Below are positions 1 to 7,080 of a stretch of DNA of 37,974 nucleotides, one piece after another. A program made the translations under genes and the position numbers. The DNA lies in assembly GCA_964482435.1 (NCBI GenBank), contig CAYZXL010000049.1:1-37974 (forward strand), given 5' to 3'. The notes beneath the pieces were generated by a model. The model had not been told where the DNA came from, ran no database searches, and worked only from the letters and a program-made list of their open reading frames with translations. Position 1 is the first letter of the stretch. Every line of letters starts with the position of its first letter. The DNA is from CAYZXL01 sp964482435 (GTDB taxonomy: Bacteria > Auribacterota > JABMQX01).

Positions 1-1
1 A

Positions 2-84
2 TGGGAGGAGAAGGATTCGAACCTTCGAAGGACATCGCCAGCAGATTTACAGTCTGCCCCCTTTGGCCACTTGGGTATCCTCCC
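2..84 (-). tRNA. tRNA-Tyr (anticodon GTA)
   Basis: Read on the minus strand the segment folds as a class II tRNA. The 7-bp acceptor stem is GGGAGGA (84-78) with TCCTCCC (9-3), the anticodon loop CTGTAAA carries GTA, there is a long variable arm, and the T arm holds GGTTCGAATCC. The long variable arm with GTA identifies tyrosine. The discriminator base is A at position 2, and CCA does not appear to be encoded. It lies 56 bp downstream of tRNA-Thr(TGT) and probably shares its transcript. In many bacteria Thr(TGT)-Tyr(GTA) is followed by tRNA-Gly, tRNA-Thr(GGT) and tufB, so those genes may lie beyond the left edge. Confidence 0.95.
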
Positions 85-140
85 GCGAGTTCGATAGAAA
101 ACAGCGGCGGGCAGAAACCCGCACGCCGGAATAAAGCCAG

Positions 141-212
141 AGCTGGCGATGGGAATCGAACCCGCAACCTGCTGATTACAAATCAGCTGCTCTACCGTTG
201 AGCTACGCCAGC
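141..212 (-). tRNA. tRNA-Thr (anticodon TGT)
   Basis: On the minus strand the acceptor stem is GCTGGCG (212-206) with CGCCAGC (148-142). The D arm is TAGCTCAACGGTAGAGC, the anticodon stem-loop contains TTTGTAA with anticodon TGT, and the T arm contains GGTTCGATTCC. All stems pair. The discriminator is T at 141 and CCA is not encoded. It is the first gene after the promoter at 256-285 and precedes tRNA-Tyr. Confidence 0.95.
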
Positions 213-255
213 AACGATCTTCTTCGGCAATTTTGCCTTTACCGATCCTCATTGA

Positions 256-285
256 ACCATACCAGATGCGAATCCCCCATGTCAA
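256..285 (-). promoter_or_regulatory. Sigma-70-type promoter of the tRNA-Thr/tRNA-Tyr unit
   Basis: On the minus strand a perfect -35 TTGACA (285-280) is followed by an 18-bp spacer and -10 TATGGT (261-256). Transcription would start near 249, about 37 nt before tRNA-Thr. No coding sequence lies between 213 and 345. Confidence 0.7.
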
Positions 286-345
286 CCAAAACTTCCCCTC
301 GCGTGCCAACCCGAATACTTCGCTGCAACTCGCCCGCTCCCCGCG

Positions 346-912
346 TCAAAACTTGAGGACGGCAACAAGCAGCCGGAGGATAAGGTTGGCATAAAGCGCG
401 GAGATTGTATCATCGAGCATTACCCCCCAGCCGCCTTTGAGCCTCTGGATGCGGCCTGCAGGGAACGGCTTGAGGATGTCGGCGGCGCGGTTGAGAGCAA
501 AGGCTATCGCAATCCTCGTCGGGGAGGGGGCGATGAAAATCATCGTCAGGGGGAAGCTGGCAATCTCGTCAATGACGATTCTGGGACAGTCCTTCTGCCG
601 GAATTGCCTTTCGGCGACGGTGGAAAGATGCACTCCGGCGGCGAAGAGAACGAGCGATGCGACCGGAAGCGTCTTGTGAAGCGCCCCAATCGCGAGGAGG
701 GCGCAGTAGATTCCGACGCCCAGGGCGGCGCCGAGCGTTCCCGGAGCGATCGGAGAATATCCGACTCCAAATCCTGTGGCGAGGACCGTCGCCAGCCGGA
801 GCCGACAACCTCCGCGCCCGCTGGATTTATCGGGTGAGGCGCGGGAGGACGGCGGCTCTTCTGACAGGGTGAAGGTCTTCGGTCGGGCGGCTTGTTCGGC
901 ATCGCTCTGCAT
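346..912 (-). CDS. pgpA: Phosphatidylglycerophosphatase A (PgpA)
   Basis: 188 aa. The enzyme dephosphorylates phosphatidylglycerophosphate to phosphatidylglycerol in the inner membrane, the step after PgsA. Family signatures are visible: the TGFGVGYSPIAPGTLG segment near residues 45-60, the metal-binding VIDEIASFPLT segment in the middle, and a C-terminal RIQRLKGGWGVMLDD segment, with hydrophobic helices between. The first 40 residues are polar and not conserved. The ATG follows the pgsA stop after one base, so translation is probably coupled. It is the last gene of the rodZ-like/rimO/pgsA/pgpA operon. The pairing of PgsA with PgpA in one operon supports both calls. Confidence 0.92.
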   Translation of the reverse strand: MQSDAEQAARPKTFTLSEEPPSSRASPDKSSGRGGCRLRLATVLATGFGVGYSPIAPGTLGAALGVGIYCALLAIGALHKTLPVASLVLFAAGVHLSTVAERQFRQKDCPRIVIDEIASFPLTMIFIAPSPTRIAIAFALNRAADILKPFPAGRIQRLKGGWGVMLDDTISALYANLILRLLVAVLKF

Positions 913-913
913 C

Positions 914-1495
914 TCAAACCCCGCTGAACATCAGCCCTCTATGCTTGAGCAAAAAGACCATTCCCGTGACGGCAGTCACCGCGACGGTGACGTACATGAG
1001 AACGTTGAGCGTTATCGAAAACGGGAGTTTCATTACGTCCTTCATGGCAACCGGAAAAAGCTCGTTCAGGCTCAGGAAACAGAGCACGACGGCGGTGGTG
1101 AAAGCCTGAGAGACCATTTTGTTTCTTCCCCACCTGTGGGCGCCGATGACGATGCCCTTTGACGCAGCCAGAAGCCGCAGACCGGTAACAGCGAATTCCC
1201 TCGCTACGACGACGACGGCTATCCAGGCGGGAATTCTTGTCTCGGGAATTTCCACGAAGGATATGAACGCACCACAAATCAAAATCTTGTCCGCGAGAGG
1301 GTCCATCAGTTTCCCGAAGTCGGTGATCAGGTTGTACTTTCTGGCGTAGAATCCGTCGAGCGCATCGGTGACGACCGCTATCAGGAAGAGGAACAACGCG
1401 ACTGTCTTGCCGTAGGGAAAACCGGAGAGCAGCGCCGCCAGAAATACGAACGCCATGACCATCCGCGACGACGTTAGCTTATTCGGAAGGTTCAT
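914..1495 (-). CDS. pgsA: CDP-diacylglycerol-glycerol-3-phosphate 3-phosphatidyltransferase (PgsA)
   Basis: 193 aa, an integral membrane enzyme making phosphatidylglycerophosphate from CDP-diacylglycerol and glycerol 3-phosphate. The CDP-alcohol phosphatidyltransferase signature is complete: D44-x2-D47-G48-x2-A51-R52-x8-G61-x3-D65-x3-D69. About five hydrophobic segments are seen, and the length is typical of bacterial PgsA. The ATG is preceded by GGGAGGG at good spacing. The first 17 bases overlap the end of rimO and pgpA follows directly, so the three are probably cotranscribed and coupled. Close relatives include other CDP-alcohol transferases, but the PgpA neighbour favours PgsA. Confidence 0.93.
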   Translation of the reverse strand: MNLPNKLTSSRMVMAFVFLAALLSGFPYGKTVALFLFLIAVVTDALDGFYARKYNLITDFGKLMDPLADKILICGAFISFVEIPETRIPAWIAVVVVAREFAVTGLRLLAASKGIVIGAHRWGRNKMVSQAFTTAVVLCFLSLNELFPVAMKDVMKLPFSITLNVLMYVTVAVTAVTGMVFLLKHRGLMFSGV

Positions 1496-2816
1496 TGATT
1501 TCCCTCCCTATCAGGTCGTATTCGAGGCATCCGGTGAACTCCACAGTCGCGAATTCTCCGGGGCGGGCATTTTCCCCCTGGACGTAAACACACCCATCCA
1601 CTTCAGGTGCATCCCCCTCAGTTCGCGCGATGCAGCGATATTTCTTGTCCTCGCTCCAGTCGTCAACGATGATTCTTTGCCTGTTGCCGATGAGCCTCCT
1701 GTTGTTCTCCAGGGAAATTTCCTGCTGTAGGCACATCAAGCGGTCAAATCGCTCATGCTTGACATTCTCAGGCACCTGGCCGGGCATGACTGCCGCCTCC
1801 GTTCCTTCTTCGGCAGAGAACTCAAACGCCCCCAGCCGCTCAAATCTCGTCTCGCGCACGAAATCGAGGAGACGCCGAAATTCTCTCTCTCCCTCGCCGG
1901 GGAATCCAACGATTACGGAGGTCCGGATGGAGACTTCCGCCACTGCTCGGCGTATCTTAGCGATTATGCGCTGGATGTCATCCTGGCTCTCGCGGCGTCC
2001 CATTGCTTTGAGGATTGTCGGGTCAATGTGCTGGACCGGGAGGTCAACGTACCGGCACATCTTCTTTTCGGCGGAAATAACCTCTATTAGCTCGTCGCTG
2101 AAATACGTCGGGCAGGAGTACAGGAGTCTCACCCAGAAATCCCCCTCAATGCTGCACAGCTTGTGCAGGAGATTGGGCAGAGCGTTAACCTCGCCCCTAT
2201 CGAGGCCGTACTCCCCCGTGTCCTGGCCGATGAGGACCACCTCCTTGGCGCCGTCGTGGATCAGGTCGCGCACTTCCTCGAGGATGGAATCTGCCGAGCG
2301 GCTTCTCAGTTTGCCCTTGATGCCGGGGATGGCGCAGAAAGTGCAACCGTGGTTGCATCCTTCGCATATCTTGACATATCGAAAGTGCCCGGGAGTCAGA
2401 GCGACGCGAGGTACAGCGTCGTGGATGTATGGCCGCCCGGAAAGCTGGATGACTCTCTTTCCCGCGAGAACGTCCTCCACGACGCGGTCCATCTTCGGCA
2501 GGTCGTTGACGCCGACGAATCCGTCAACTTCCGGAAGCTCCCGGACGAGCTCCTCCCCGTACCGCTGAACGAGGCATCCCACAGCGATGACTCTTTTCAG
2601 GCGGCCGTCCTTCTTCAGCTCGCAGATTTGCAGGAGCGCGTCAATGGATTCCTCGACGGCTTCCCGGATGAAGCCGCACGTGTTGACAATCACCACCTCT
2701 GCACCGATAATATCGTCCCGGATTTCGGCTCCTTGTCGCTGCAGGGAACCAAGGATGATTTCGGAATCCACTAAGTTTCTAGCGCACCCCAGGCTCGTCA
2801 ACGCAATTTTGGTCAT
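1479..2816 (-). CDS. rimO: Ribosomal protein S12 methylthiotransferase RimO
   Basis: 445 aa from the chosen start. RimO is a radical SAM enzyme that adds a methylthio group to an aspartate of ribosomal protein S12. The order is typical: an N-terminal UPF0004 domain beginning TKIALTSLGCARNLVDSE, with its auxiliary-cluster cysteines (SLGC, NTCGF, VGCLVQ); the radical SAM motif CNHGCTFC (CxxxCxxC) near residue 145; and a C-terminal TRAM domain. I chose ATG 2816 because AGGGGAAC lies just upstream and the protein then begins like its family. An in-frame ATG at 2846 overlaps the stop of the upstream gene and would add ten residues. The NLVDSE element favours RimO over MiaB. Confidence 0.93.
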   Translation of the reverse strand: MTKIALTSLGCARNLVDSEIILGSLQRQGAEIRDDIIGAEVVIVNTCGFIREAVEESIDALLQICELKKDGRLKRVIAVGCLVQRYGEELVRELPEVDGFVGVNDLPKMDRVVEDVLAGKRVIQLSGRPYIHDAVPRVALTPGHFRYVKICEGCNHGCTFCAIPGIKGKLRSRSADSILEEVRDLIHDGAKEVVLIGQDTGEYGLDRGEVNALPNLLHKLCSIEGDFWVRLLYSCPTYFSDELIEVISAEKKMCRYVDLPVQHIDPTILKAMGRRESQDDIQRIIAKIRRAVAEVSIRTSVIVGFPGEGEREFRRLLDFVRETRFERLGAFEFSAEEGTEAAVMPGQVPENVKHERFDRLMCLQQEISLENNRRLIGNRQRIIVDDWSEDKKYRCIARTEGDAPEVDGCVYVQGENARPGEFATVEFTGCLEYDLIGREINEPSE

Positions 2817-2842
2817 GTTCCCCTTCCGGGAGGTCTCTTCTG

Positions 2843-3508
2843 TCATTTGCCACGCCCCGGGCTAACAACTGCCTTCCTGATGCCACTGCGGTCGAGGATG
2901 ACGGAAACAGCCTCGGTCCCGGGCAAGCTGACTTTTTTCCCTTTGTGAATCACTTCAGAATTTTCAGGCCTGGAAATCTTCAACTCGAGACGCTTTTTCG
3001 CTCGCCAGGTTCTTGTCGTGCCCGGCTCGATGGTTGATCCCTCGACGAACTTGCCGTCGCGGTAAACCTTGATCGGCACTCGCCCAATGGCCTTCACAGT
3101 AAGCTTGTACGGCGAGGAGCGAAAAAGAAAGACGCACCAAAACAGAATAGCCACGACAACCGCCAAGCCCCCGAAAATGACCCGGCGCGGGACACGTTTG
3201 AAAATCCTGGCTCCCGACGCAGTCGGCAGAGGAGCCGGAGGCGGCGTGGCCACCGCAGGGGCCAGCCCTCCGTGCAGCTTCTTGAATCTCTCGACGACGG
3301 CCGCGGTGTCCGCCCGAAGGAACTCCGAGTAAATTCTGACCAGAGCCTTGGCGTACACCGCCGGCACGTGCCCGATAATCTCGTCGGATTCGATGGCCCG
3401 CAGGTTCTCCGCCTTGATTTTCGTGGCCTGCGCCGCTTCATCAAGGGAGCACCCTTTTTCTTCGCGGAGCTTTCTCAGATGCTGTCCGATGGATTCTTCT
3501 TCTGCCAT
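2843..3508 (-). CDS. RodZ-like helix-turn-helix membrane protein
   Basis: 221 aa. Residues 5-75 form an XRE-type HTH of the RodZ kind (IGQHLRKLREEKGCSLDEAA, then a VYAKALVRIYSEFL helix). A proline/alanine linker follows, then one transmembrane helix at about 110-129 and a C-terminal beta-rich domain (about 135-215, DUF4115-like) outside the cytoplasm. RodZ links MreB to the cell-wall elongation machinery; this protein probably has a similar shape-related role, but it is shorter than Escherichia coli RodZ. ATG 3508 matches where the family begins. A GTG at 3676 would add 56 residues without family resemblance or ribosome site. It heads the rimO-pgsA-pgpA operon. Confidence 0.8.
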   Translation of the reverse strand: MAEEESIGQHLRKLREEKGCSLDEAAQATKIKAENLRAIESDEIIGHVPAVYAKALVRIYSEFLRADTAAVVERFKKLHGGLAPAVATPPPAPLPTASGARIFKRVPRRVIFGGLAVVVAILFWCVFLFRSSPYKLTVKAIGRVPIKVYRDGKFVEGSTIEPGTTRTWRAKKRLELKISRPENSEVIHKGKKVSLPGTEAVSVILDRSGIRKAVVSPGRGK

Positions 3509-3700
3509 AAGCAAACGCCATTTCTGCGCGCCTGACGCGTCAAGAAGCAATGCTTGGTTCCGCGACCGAGTCCGCCATCGCGGTCCCCCACGACGAAAAT
3601 GCGGCGTCGCGCAGTATAGAACTCGGGCCCGCAAGCTGGCATCCGGCGCGTCCAACGGCACCGGATTCGCCGCCACCTGCTACCGGGCGAACGAGAAATG

Positions 3701-3729
3701 ATGATAAGATTTTTCCCTGTTGCTGTCAT
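3701..3729 (-). promoter_or_regulatory. Candidate promoter of the rodZ-like/rimO/pgsA/pgpA operon
   Basis: On the minus strand ATGACA (3729-3724) and TATCAT (3706-3701) are spaced by 17 bp. The start would lie near 3694, giving a leader of about 190 nt before ATG 3508. Confidence 0.45.
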
Positions 3730-3810
3730 CGGAAAAGGCCAGGTCGTTCGGCGATTGTGTTTTGGCGGTATTGGGGCGCGCCCGTGTTGGGAGATGAGGT
3801 TGGCCTACTG

Positions 3811-3894
3811 CGCCCCTACAGGGCTTGCGTTTGTTTGATGCGCAGGGACCCAGGGCGGTGCCCTGGGCTAAGGTATGGCGCCCCTTCGGGGCTA
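3811..3894 (-). repeat. 84-bp three-hairpin intergenic repeat, copy a
   Basis: Read on the minus strand it is GCCCCGAAGGGGC, a 10-nt linker, AGCCCAGGGC-ac-CGCCCTGGG, a 23-nt linker, then AGCCCTGTAGGGGCG. Each module is a short GC-rich palindrome. Copy b (3983-4066) has the same three modules in the same order on the plus strand, with the same 23-nt second linker. Module sequences are conserved but the linkers differ, so selection seems to act on the hairpins. Confidence 0.75.
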
Positions 3895-3982
3895 CGGCAG
3901 CCTCTCCCAAGGCGCCTTGGTGTGCACAAGCCGCGCTCGTGGTGGTCTGTGCGCCACCAGCCTCGATCACTTCGGTCCGCAA

Positions 3983-4066
3983 CGCCCTGAAAGGGCAAAA
4001 GTAACATAGCCCAGGGCCAAGCCCTGGGGGAAGGTTGGCCTCTTAAGTTGCAGCCCTGAAGGGGCG
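3983..4066 (+). repeat. 84-bp three-hairpin intergenic repeat, copy b
   Basis: On the plus strand: CGCCCTGAAAGGGC, an 11-nt linker, AGCCCAGGGC-ca-AGCCCTGGG, a 23-nt linker, AGCCCTGAAGGGGCG. It has the same length and layout as copy a, inverted, 88 bp away. Similar GC-rich hairpin repeats are widespread between genes in planctomycete-like genomes as far as I recall; their role is unknown to me. Confidence 0.75.
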
Positions 4067-4116
4067 AAGTACACCCACGGAAATACAGCCACACCCCGCC
4101 GGTGCGTCAGCGCTTC

Positions 4117-5979
4117 TCACAAGCCCGAGCGAATAACCCGGAGTGCAATGTCATCGGAGAAAGATGGCGAGGGAAGGGTTTTATCGCCGCCGCTGTGCTC
4201 GAAATCCTCCGCTTTGTCAACCTTCCCGGTGACGGTGTTGACCCATTCTGCGCTGTAACGGCCGGCGGGGAGGCTCAGGACGAGATTGACCTGGCGTTCA
4301 GTGCTTTCGACATCGAACGGGCTTCGCTTCGACCAGTCGAAATTAACGGTGGCGTCCGTGCGAGTCATCACAAGCTCCTTGAAGTCCTTCCGGTCAAAGT
4401 ATTCCCCCGCGAGGCCTTTTCCCGTGCCGTCGGGAAGCGAAAGACAATTCTCCGGAACAATCTCTTTTTTCTGGCTCGGGCTGGCCCACAGAAGTTTCGC
4501 GACAGCCCCGCCGCCGCCCTGGTAGTACTCCATTTTCATTTCCACCTTGCGCCCCGCCGTCAGGGCAATCTCGCCGCGATCCTCTCTGGTGCTGTGGTCG
4601 GTCCAGTTATCAATGATAAGCTTGCCGTCCACCCACAGCCTGACTCCGTCATTCGATACCGTGTAGAACGTGTAGGTTTCAGAGTGTCGCGGGTTCAACT
4701 GCCCTCTCCATCTCACGGAAAAATCGCTTCTGCCACTCGGGCGGTGGATGTACACCGCATACGCTTTGCCAGGCTCGACGAGCGCCCTCGCCTGCATCCC
4801 CGCGGGGACTCCGCCCTTGATGACGGAATTGTCCGGCGCCATCCGGACGAAGTCGAATCCGTAAATAAAATCTTTCAGGATTTTGAGCTGGCTGCGCAGG
4901 GCAGGGCTTCCACCGCCGGGCGATTTGTAGTCCAGGAAAGTCCCCCGGGGATGCCGGTATGTGAAAGAATAATCGAGGTTGTTATAGAGCGCGCCTCCCG
5001 CGATGATGAAATCCCATCCTTCCGTGCGATATGTCATGTCCTCCTTTCCCCGGAAGCCTGTCTCGTTCTCCCCTATGACCTTATTCAATCCGTAGTTCAT
5101 CGCAACGGCGTCCGGCGGAACGCAGTAGTGGAAGTTGAAGATGGAGACGGCGGGATTGGGGTTCTCGATTTTCGCTGAGCCGTTCGCAACGTTCTGAGAA
5201 ATGAGGTGCCTCGAAGGGAAAGAGGCCTCCGCATCAACGATTGTCGCGATGATACGGTTCTGCCACTCCATAGTGACGCCGCCGAAGTAAGCCTCGTTGC
5301 AGACCTCGTAATAGAGGTTGCCAAAGTCCTTGAGCTCCTCGACGATTTTCCGCGTTACCGCGTCGTGAACGGCGAGCATCTCCTTGTGTTTGAGCGTGTA
5401 CACTTCCGTGCGGGAAAACGTCCCGACGCCGTTGATGTTATTAGCAGCGTTCATGGGCGAGGCTTTCCAGACGTCGTCATCGTACATCGGGCAGAAAAGG
5501 TTCAACTCGACGACGATGCCCCGTTTGGCGGCTTCAGCCACGAAATCCCTCAGCCGGCGAAAATAAGCCTCGTCCCATTTGGTAAGGTCGAACTTGTTCC
5601 CGGCGTCGAAATATCCAGGGGTGGAGCTGCGCGCCCATGGGCAGACAAAGCGGTTTGGAAATGGAGCAAGCGTGTTATCCGTAATCCCGAAAGAGCTGGG
5701 GACCTCGCGGTACACCCCCGAAAACGTCCGCGTGTGATTGAGACCCTTAGAATGAAGCTCATCGAAATAGGCGACGTAATCGAAGTCGAGGTTGAGGACA
5801 GCGCCATAATGCTCGCCGGAGGTGACAAGCACCGTCGGCTTACCCTGGAAGAGAAAGTAGTGTGGGTTTTCGGGATGGAGCGTTATCGGCTCCGCAGGAC
5901 CGCTGCTGGCAGAGATTTGTTCTGAGAAACCGAAGGACATCAGCAGAAGCATCGCGAAAGACGAGATTGTTCTGTTCAC
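4117..5979 (-). CDS. Exported glycosidase-like protein with inserted, circularly permuted PA14 domain
   Basis: 620 aa. A Sec signal peptide (residues 1-25) is followed by a DUF4038-like TIM-barrel glycosidase domain to about 390. E229 in YYEVCNEAYFGG is the likely acid/base and E304 or E306 in GENETGF the likely nucleophile; this is family reasoning. The C-terminal beta domain (halves at about 396-415 and 562-619) resembles the putative collagen-binding domain that usually follows such barrels. Between its halves sits a PA14 carbohydrate-binding domain in permuted order: the part normally in the middle and end (416-515) comes first, and the normal N-terminal strand GLAGEYFDRKDF (522-556) comes after. 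I chose GTG 5979 because AAGGGGG lies 7 nt upstream; TTG 5997 is the alternative. Substrate unknown, presumably a polysaccharide outside the cytoplasm. Confidence 0.75.
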   Translation of the reverse strand: MNRTISSFAMLLLMSFGFSEQISASSGPAEPITLHPENPHYFLFQGKPTVLVTSGEHYGAVLNLDFDYVAYFDELHSKGLNHTRTFSGVYREVPSSFGITDNTLAPFPNRFVCPWARSSTPGYFDAGNKFDLTKWDEAYFRRLRDFVAEAAKRGIVVELNLFCPMYDDDVWKASPMNAANNINGVGTFSRTEVYTLKHKEMLAVHDAVTRKIVEELKDFGNLYYEVCNEAYFGGVTMEWQNRIIATIVDAEASFPSRHLISQNVANGSAKIENPNPAVSIFNFHYCVPPDAVAMNYGLNKVIGENETGFRGKEDMTYRTEGWDFIIAGGALYNNLDYSFTYRHPRGTFLDYKSPGGGSPALRSQLKILKDFIYGFDFVRMAPDNSVIKGGVPAGMQARALVEPGKAYAVYIHRPSGRSDFSVRWRGQLNPRHSETYTFYTVSNDGVRLWVDGKLIIDNWTDHSTREDRGEIALTAGRKVEMKMEYYQGGGGAVAKLLWASPSQKKEIVPENCLSLPDGTGKGLAGEYFDRKDFKELVMTRTDATVNFDWSKRSPFDVESTERQVNLVLSLPAGRYSAEWVNTVTGKVDKAEDFEHSGGDKTLPSPSFSDDIALRVIRSGL

Positions 5980-6024
5980 TTTTCTGCCCCCTTTCAAAAA
6001 CGGTGTTCATTTGCGCCATCCTAA

Positions 6025-6053
6025 AAATAACCGCAATGCGCCCTTCGGGTCAA
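6025..6053 (-). promoter_or_regulatory. Candidate promoter of the exported glycosidase gene
   Basis: On the minus strand TTGACC (6053-6048), a 17-bp spacer and TTATTT (6030-6025). It would give a leader of about 40 nt to GTG 5979. Confidence 0.45.
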
Positions 6054-6225
6054 GCCGCATCGGCCTGGGGTAACGCCTCACTCTAAGGCGGACATACCGA
6101 GGTTCTGTGCATAGAGAACACCTTCGTATTTTCCGCTGGCATAGGCATCTTGCCCACGGTCTTCCACGGGTCCCGCTGAAAGGGAGATGCTGCTATCACA
6201 CAGCCACACCCGGGCGCGAAAAGGG

Positions 6226-6253
6226 TTGCCGCAGGGTTGTTTTTCGGTATAAT
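6226..6253 (+). promoter_or_regulatory. Distal candidate promoter P1 of the transhydrogenase operon
   Basis: TTGCCG (6226-6231), 16-bp spacer, perfect TATAAT (6248-6253). The start would be near 6260, about 325 nt before the first gene. Confidence 0.5.
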
Positions 6254-6423
6254 ACGACCTTCGTCAGCGTGGAGCGCACAGCGGGGGCCACCGGTTTGCC
6301 GCAGCGAATCAGGAGCCAGGGACTATCTGGCGCCAGGTTAGGGAGATTTGCATCGCGTGTGAGGTTTTTGAGGGCATCCCAGCGGCGGGAACCCCTACCC
6401 GGGCGTGGCCGTTCTTACATCTG

Positions 6424-6438
6424 GTCTGACGGTCAGAC
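6424..6438. promoter_or_regulatory. Perfect inverted repeat, possible operator
   Basis: GTCTGAC-G-GTCAGAC, two 7-bp arms with a 1-bp centre. It lies about 60 bp upstream of the -35 of P2, where an activator or repressor of the redox operon could bind. No regulator gene is adjacent. Confidence 0.4.
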
Positions 6439-6499
6439 ACGCCGATACGTATTGATTATCATCCTGGGTAATTTGCCCTCGGCGGCGCTTTGCGGAGCT

Positions 6500-6527
6500 T
6501 TGAGACAAAACAATTCCCACGTATAGT
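6500..6527 (+). promoter_or_regulatory. Proximal candidate promoter P2 of the transhydrogenase operon
   Basis: TTGAGA (6500-6505), 16-bp spacer, TATAGT (6522-6527). The start would be near 6534. The leader contains GGGAGG (6571-6576), well placed for the ATG at 6586. Confidence 0.5.
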
Positions 6528-6585
6528 GCAGCTCGCCGGCTTTCAGTCACGTCGTCTGACCTGAGGTTCCGGGAGGCGAGGTTCG

Positions 6586-7080
6586 ATGAAAAACCAAACA
6601 CCGCCCAGCTCACTCGAACTGGAGGAGATTGTGGCGCAGTATCGAGCCAATAGGGAGAGTCTGATCCCGATGCTTCAGGACGTACAGGAGAGGTTGGGTT
6701 ATCTGTCGGCGGAAGCTGTGGACGGTCTGGCTCGGCTCATCGGCGTCTCTGCGAACGAGATATTTGGGGTGGCGACATTTTTTGCGCAGTTTCGCTTCCA
6801 ACCTCCGGGCGAGCACACGATCCAGGTCTGCCTTGGAACGGCGTGCCACGTGCGAGGAGGACACCAGATTCTCAGGGAGATGGAGCGGCGTTTGGGAATC
6901 AAGGCCGGAGAGACGACACAGGACGGTCAGTTTGATCTGCGACGAGTAGCGTGCTTCGGGTGCTGCGCCCTGGCGCCGGTCGTAGTCCTGGACGGCAAGG
7001 TGCACTCAAGGATGACGCGCAAGAGAGTCCCGTCCCTCCTTCCTCAACACCGCCATCAAACGGACAATAAAGACCCATGA
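6586..7080 (+). CDS. NuoE/HydC-like [2Fe-2S] subunit
   Basis: 164 aa, a thioredoxin-fold ferredoxin of the NuoE/HoxE/HydC family that accepts electrons next to the NuoF flavin. An N-terminal helical bundle (about 10-60) precedes the cluster domain. The four ligands are present as C82-x4-C87 (CLGTACHVRGG) and C123-x3-C127 (CFGCC). The length is normal for the family. GGGAGG lies 9 nt before the ATG. The stop overlaps the next start as ATGA, so NuoE and the NuoF fusion are probably made in equal amounts. With no other Nuo membrane subunits nearby, this is a soluble NuoEFG-type module and not respiratory complex I. Confidence 0.9.
   Translation: MKNQTPPSSLELEEIVAQYRANRESLIPMLQDVQERLGYLSAEAVDGLARLIGVSANEIFGVATFFAQFRFQPPGEHTIQVCLGTACHVRGGHQILREMERRLGIKAGETTQDGQFDLRRVACFGCCALAPVVVLDGKVHSRMTRKRVPSLLPQHRHQTDNKDP

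Larger units (their letters stand above)
3509..4116. other. Non-coding gap with repeat pair
   Basis: About 600 bp lie between the RodZ-like start and the end of the glycosidase gene. The gap holds the candidate promoter at 3701-3729 and two inverted copies of an 84-bp three-hairpin repeat (3811-3894 and 3983-4066). Open frames here are short, overlap the palindromes and show no family resemblance, so I call none. Confidence 0.7.
6054..6585. other. Divergent intergenic region upstream of the transhydrogenase operon
   Basis: About 530 bp hold two plus-strand promoter candidates (6226-6253 and 6500-6527), a perfect 7-1-7 inverted repeat (6424-6438) and a partial FNR-like dyad (6452-6465). TCTGGCGCCAGG near 6326 is another short palindrome. 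Frames here are short and look non-coding. If the upstream promoter is used, the operon has a leader of about 320 nt. Confidence 0.6.

Noticed and set aside
3811..4066. CRISPR array
   Set aside because: There are only two units, in opposite orientation and internally palindromic, with no regular spacers and no cas genes.
6107..6526. A 139-codon plus-strand open frame upstream of the NuoE gene
   Set aside because: It overlaps two promoter candidates and two palindromes, is rich in arginine and cysteine as expected of a GC-rich chance frame, and shows no family resemblance or ribosome site.
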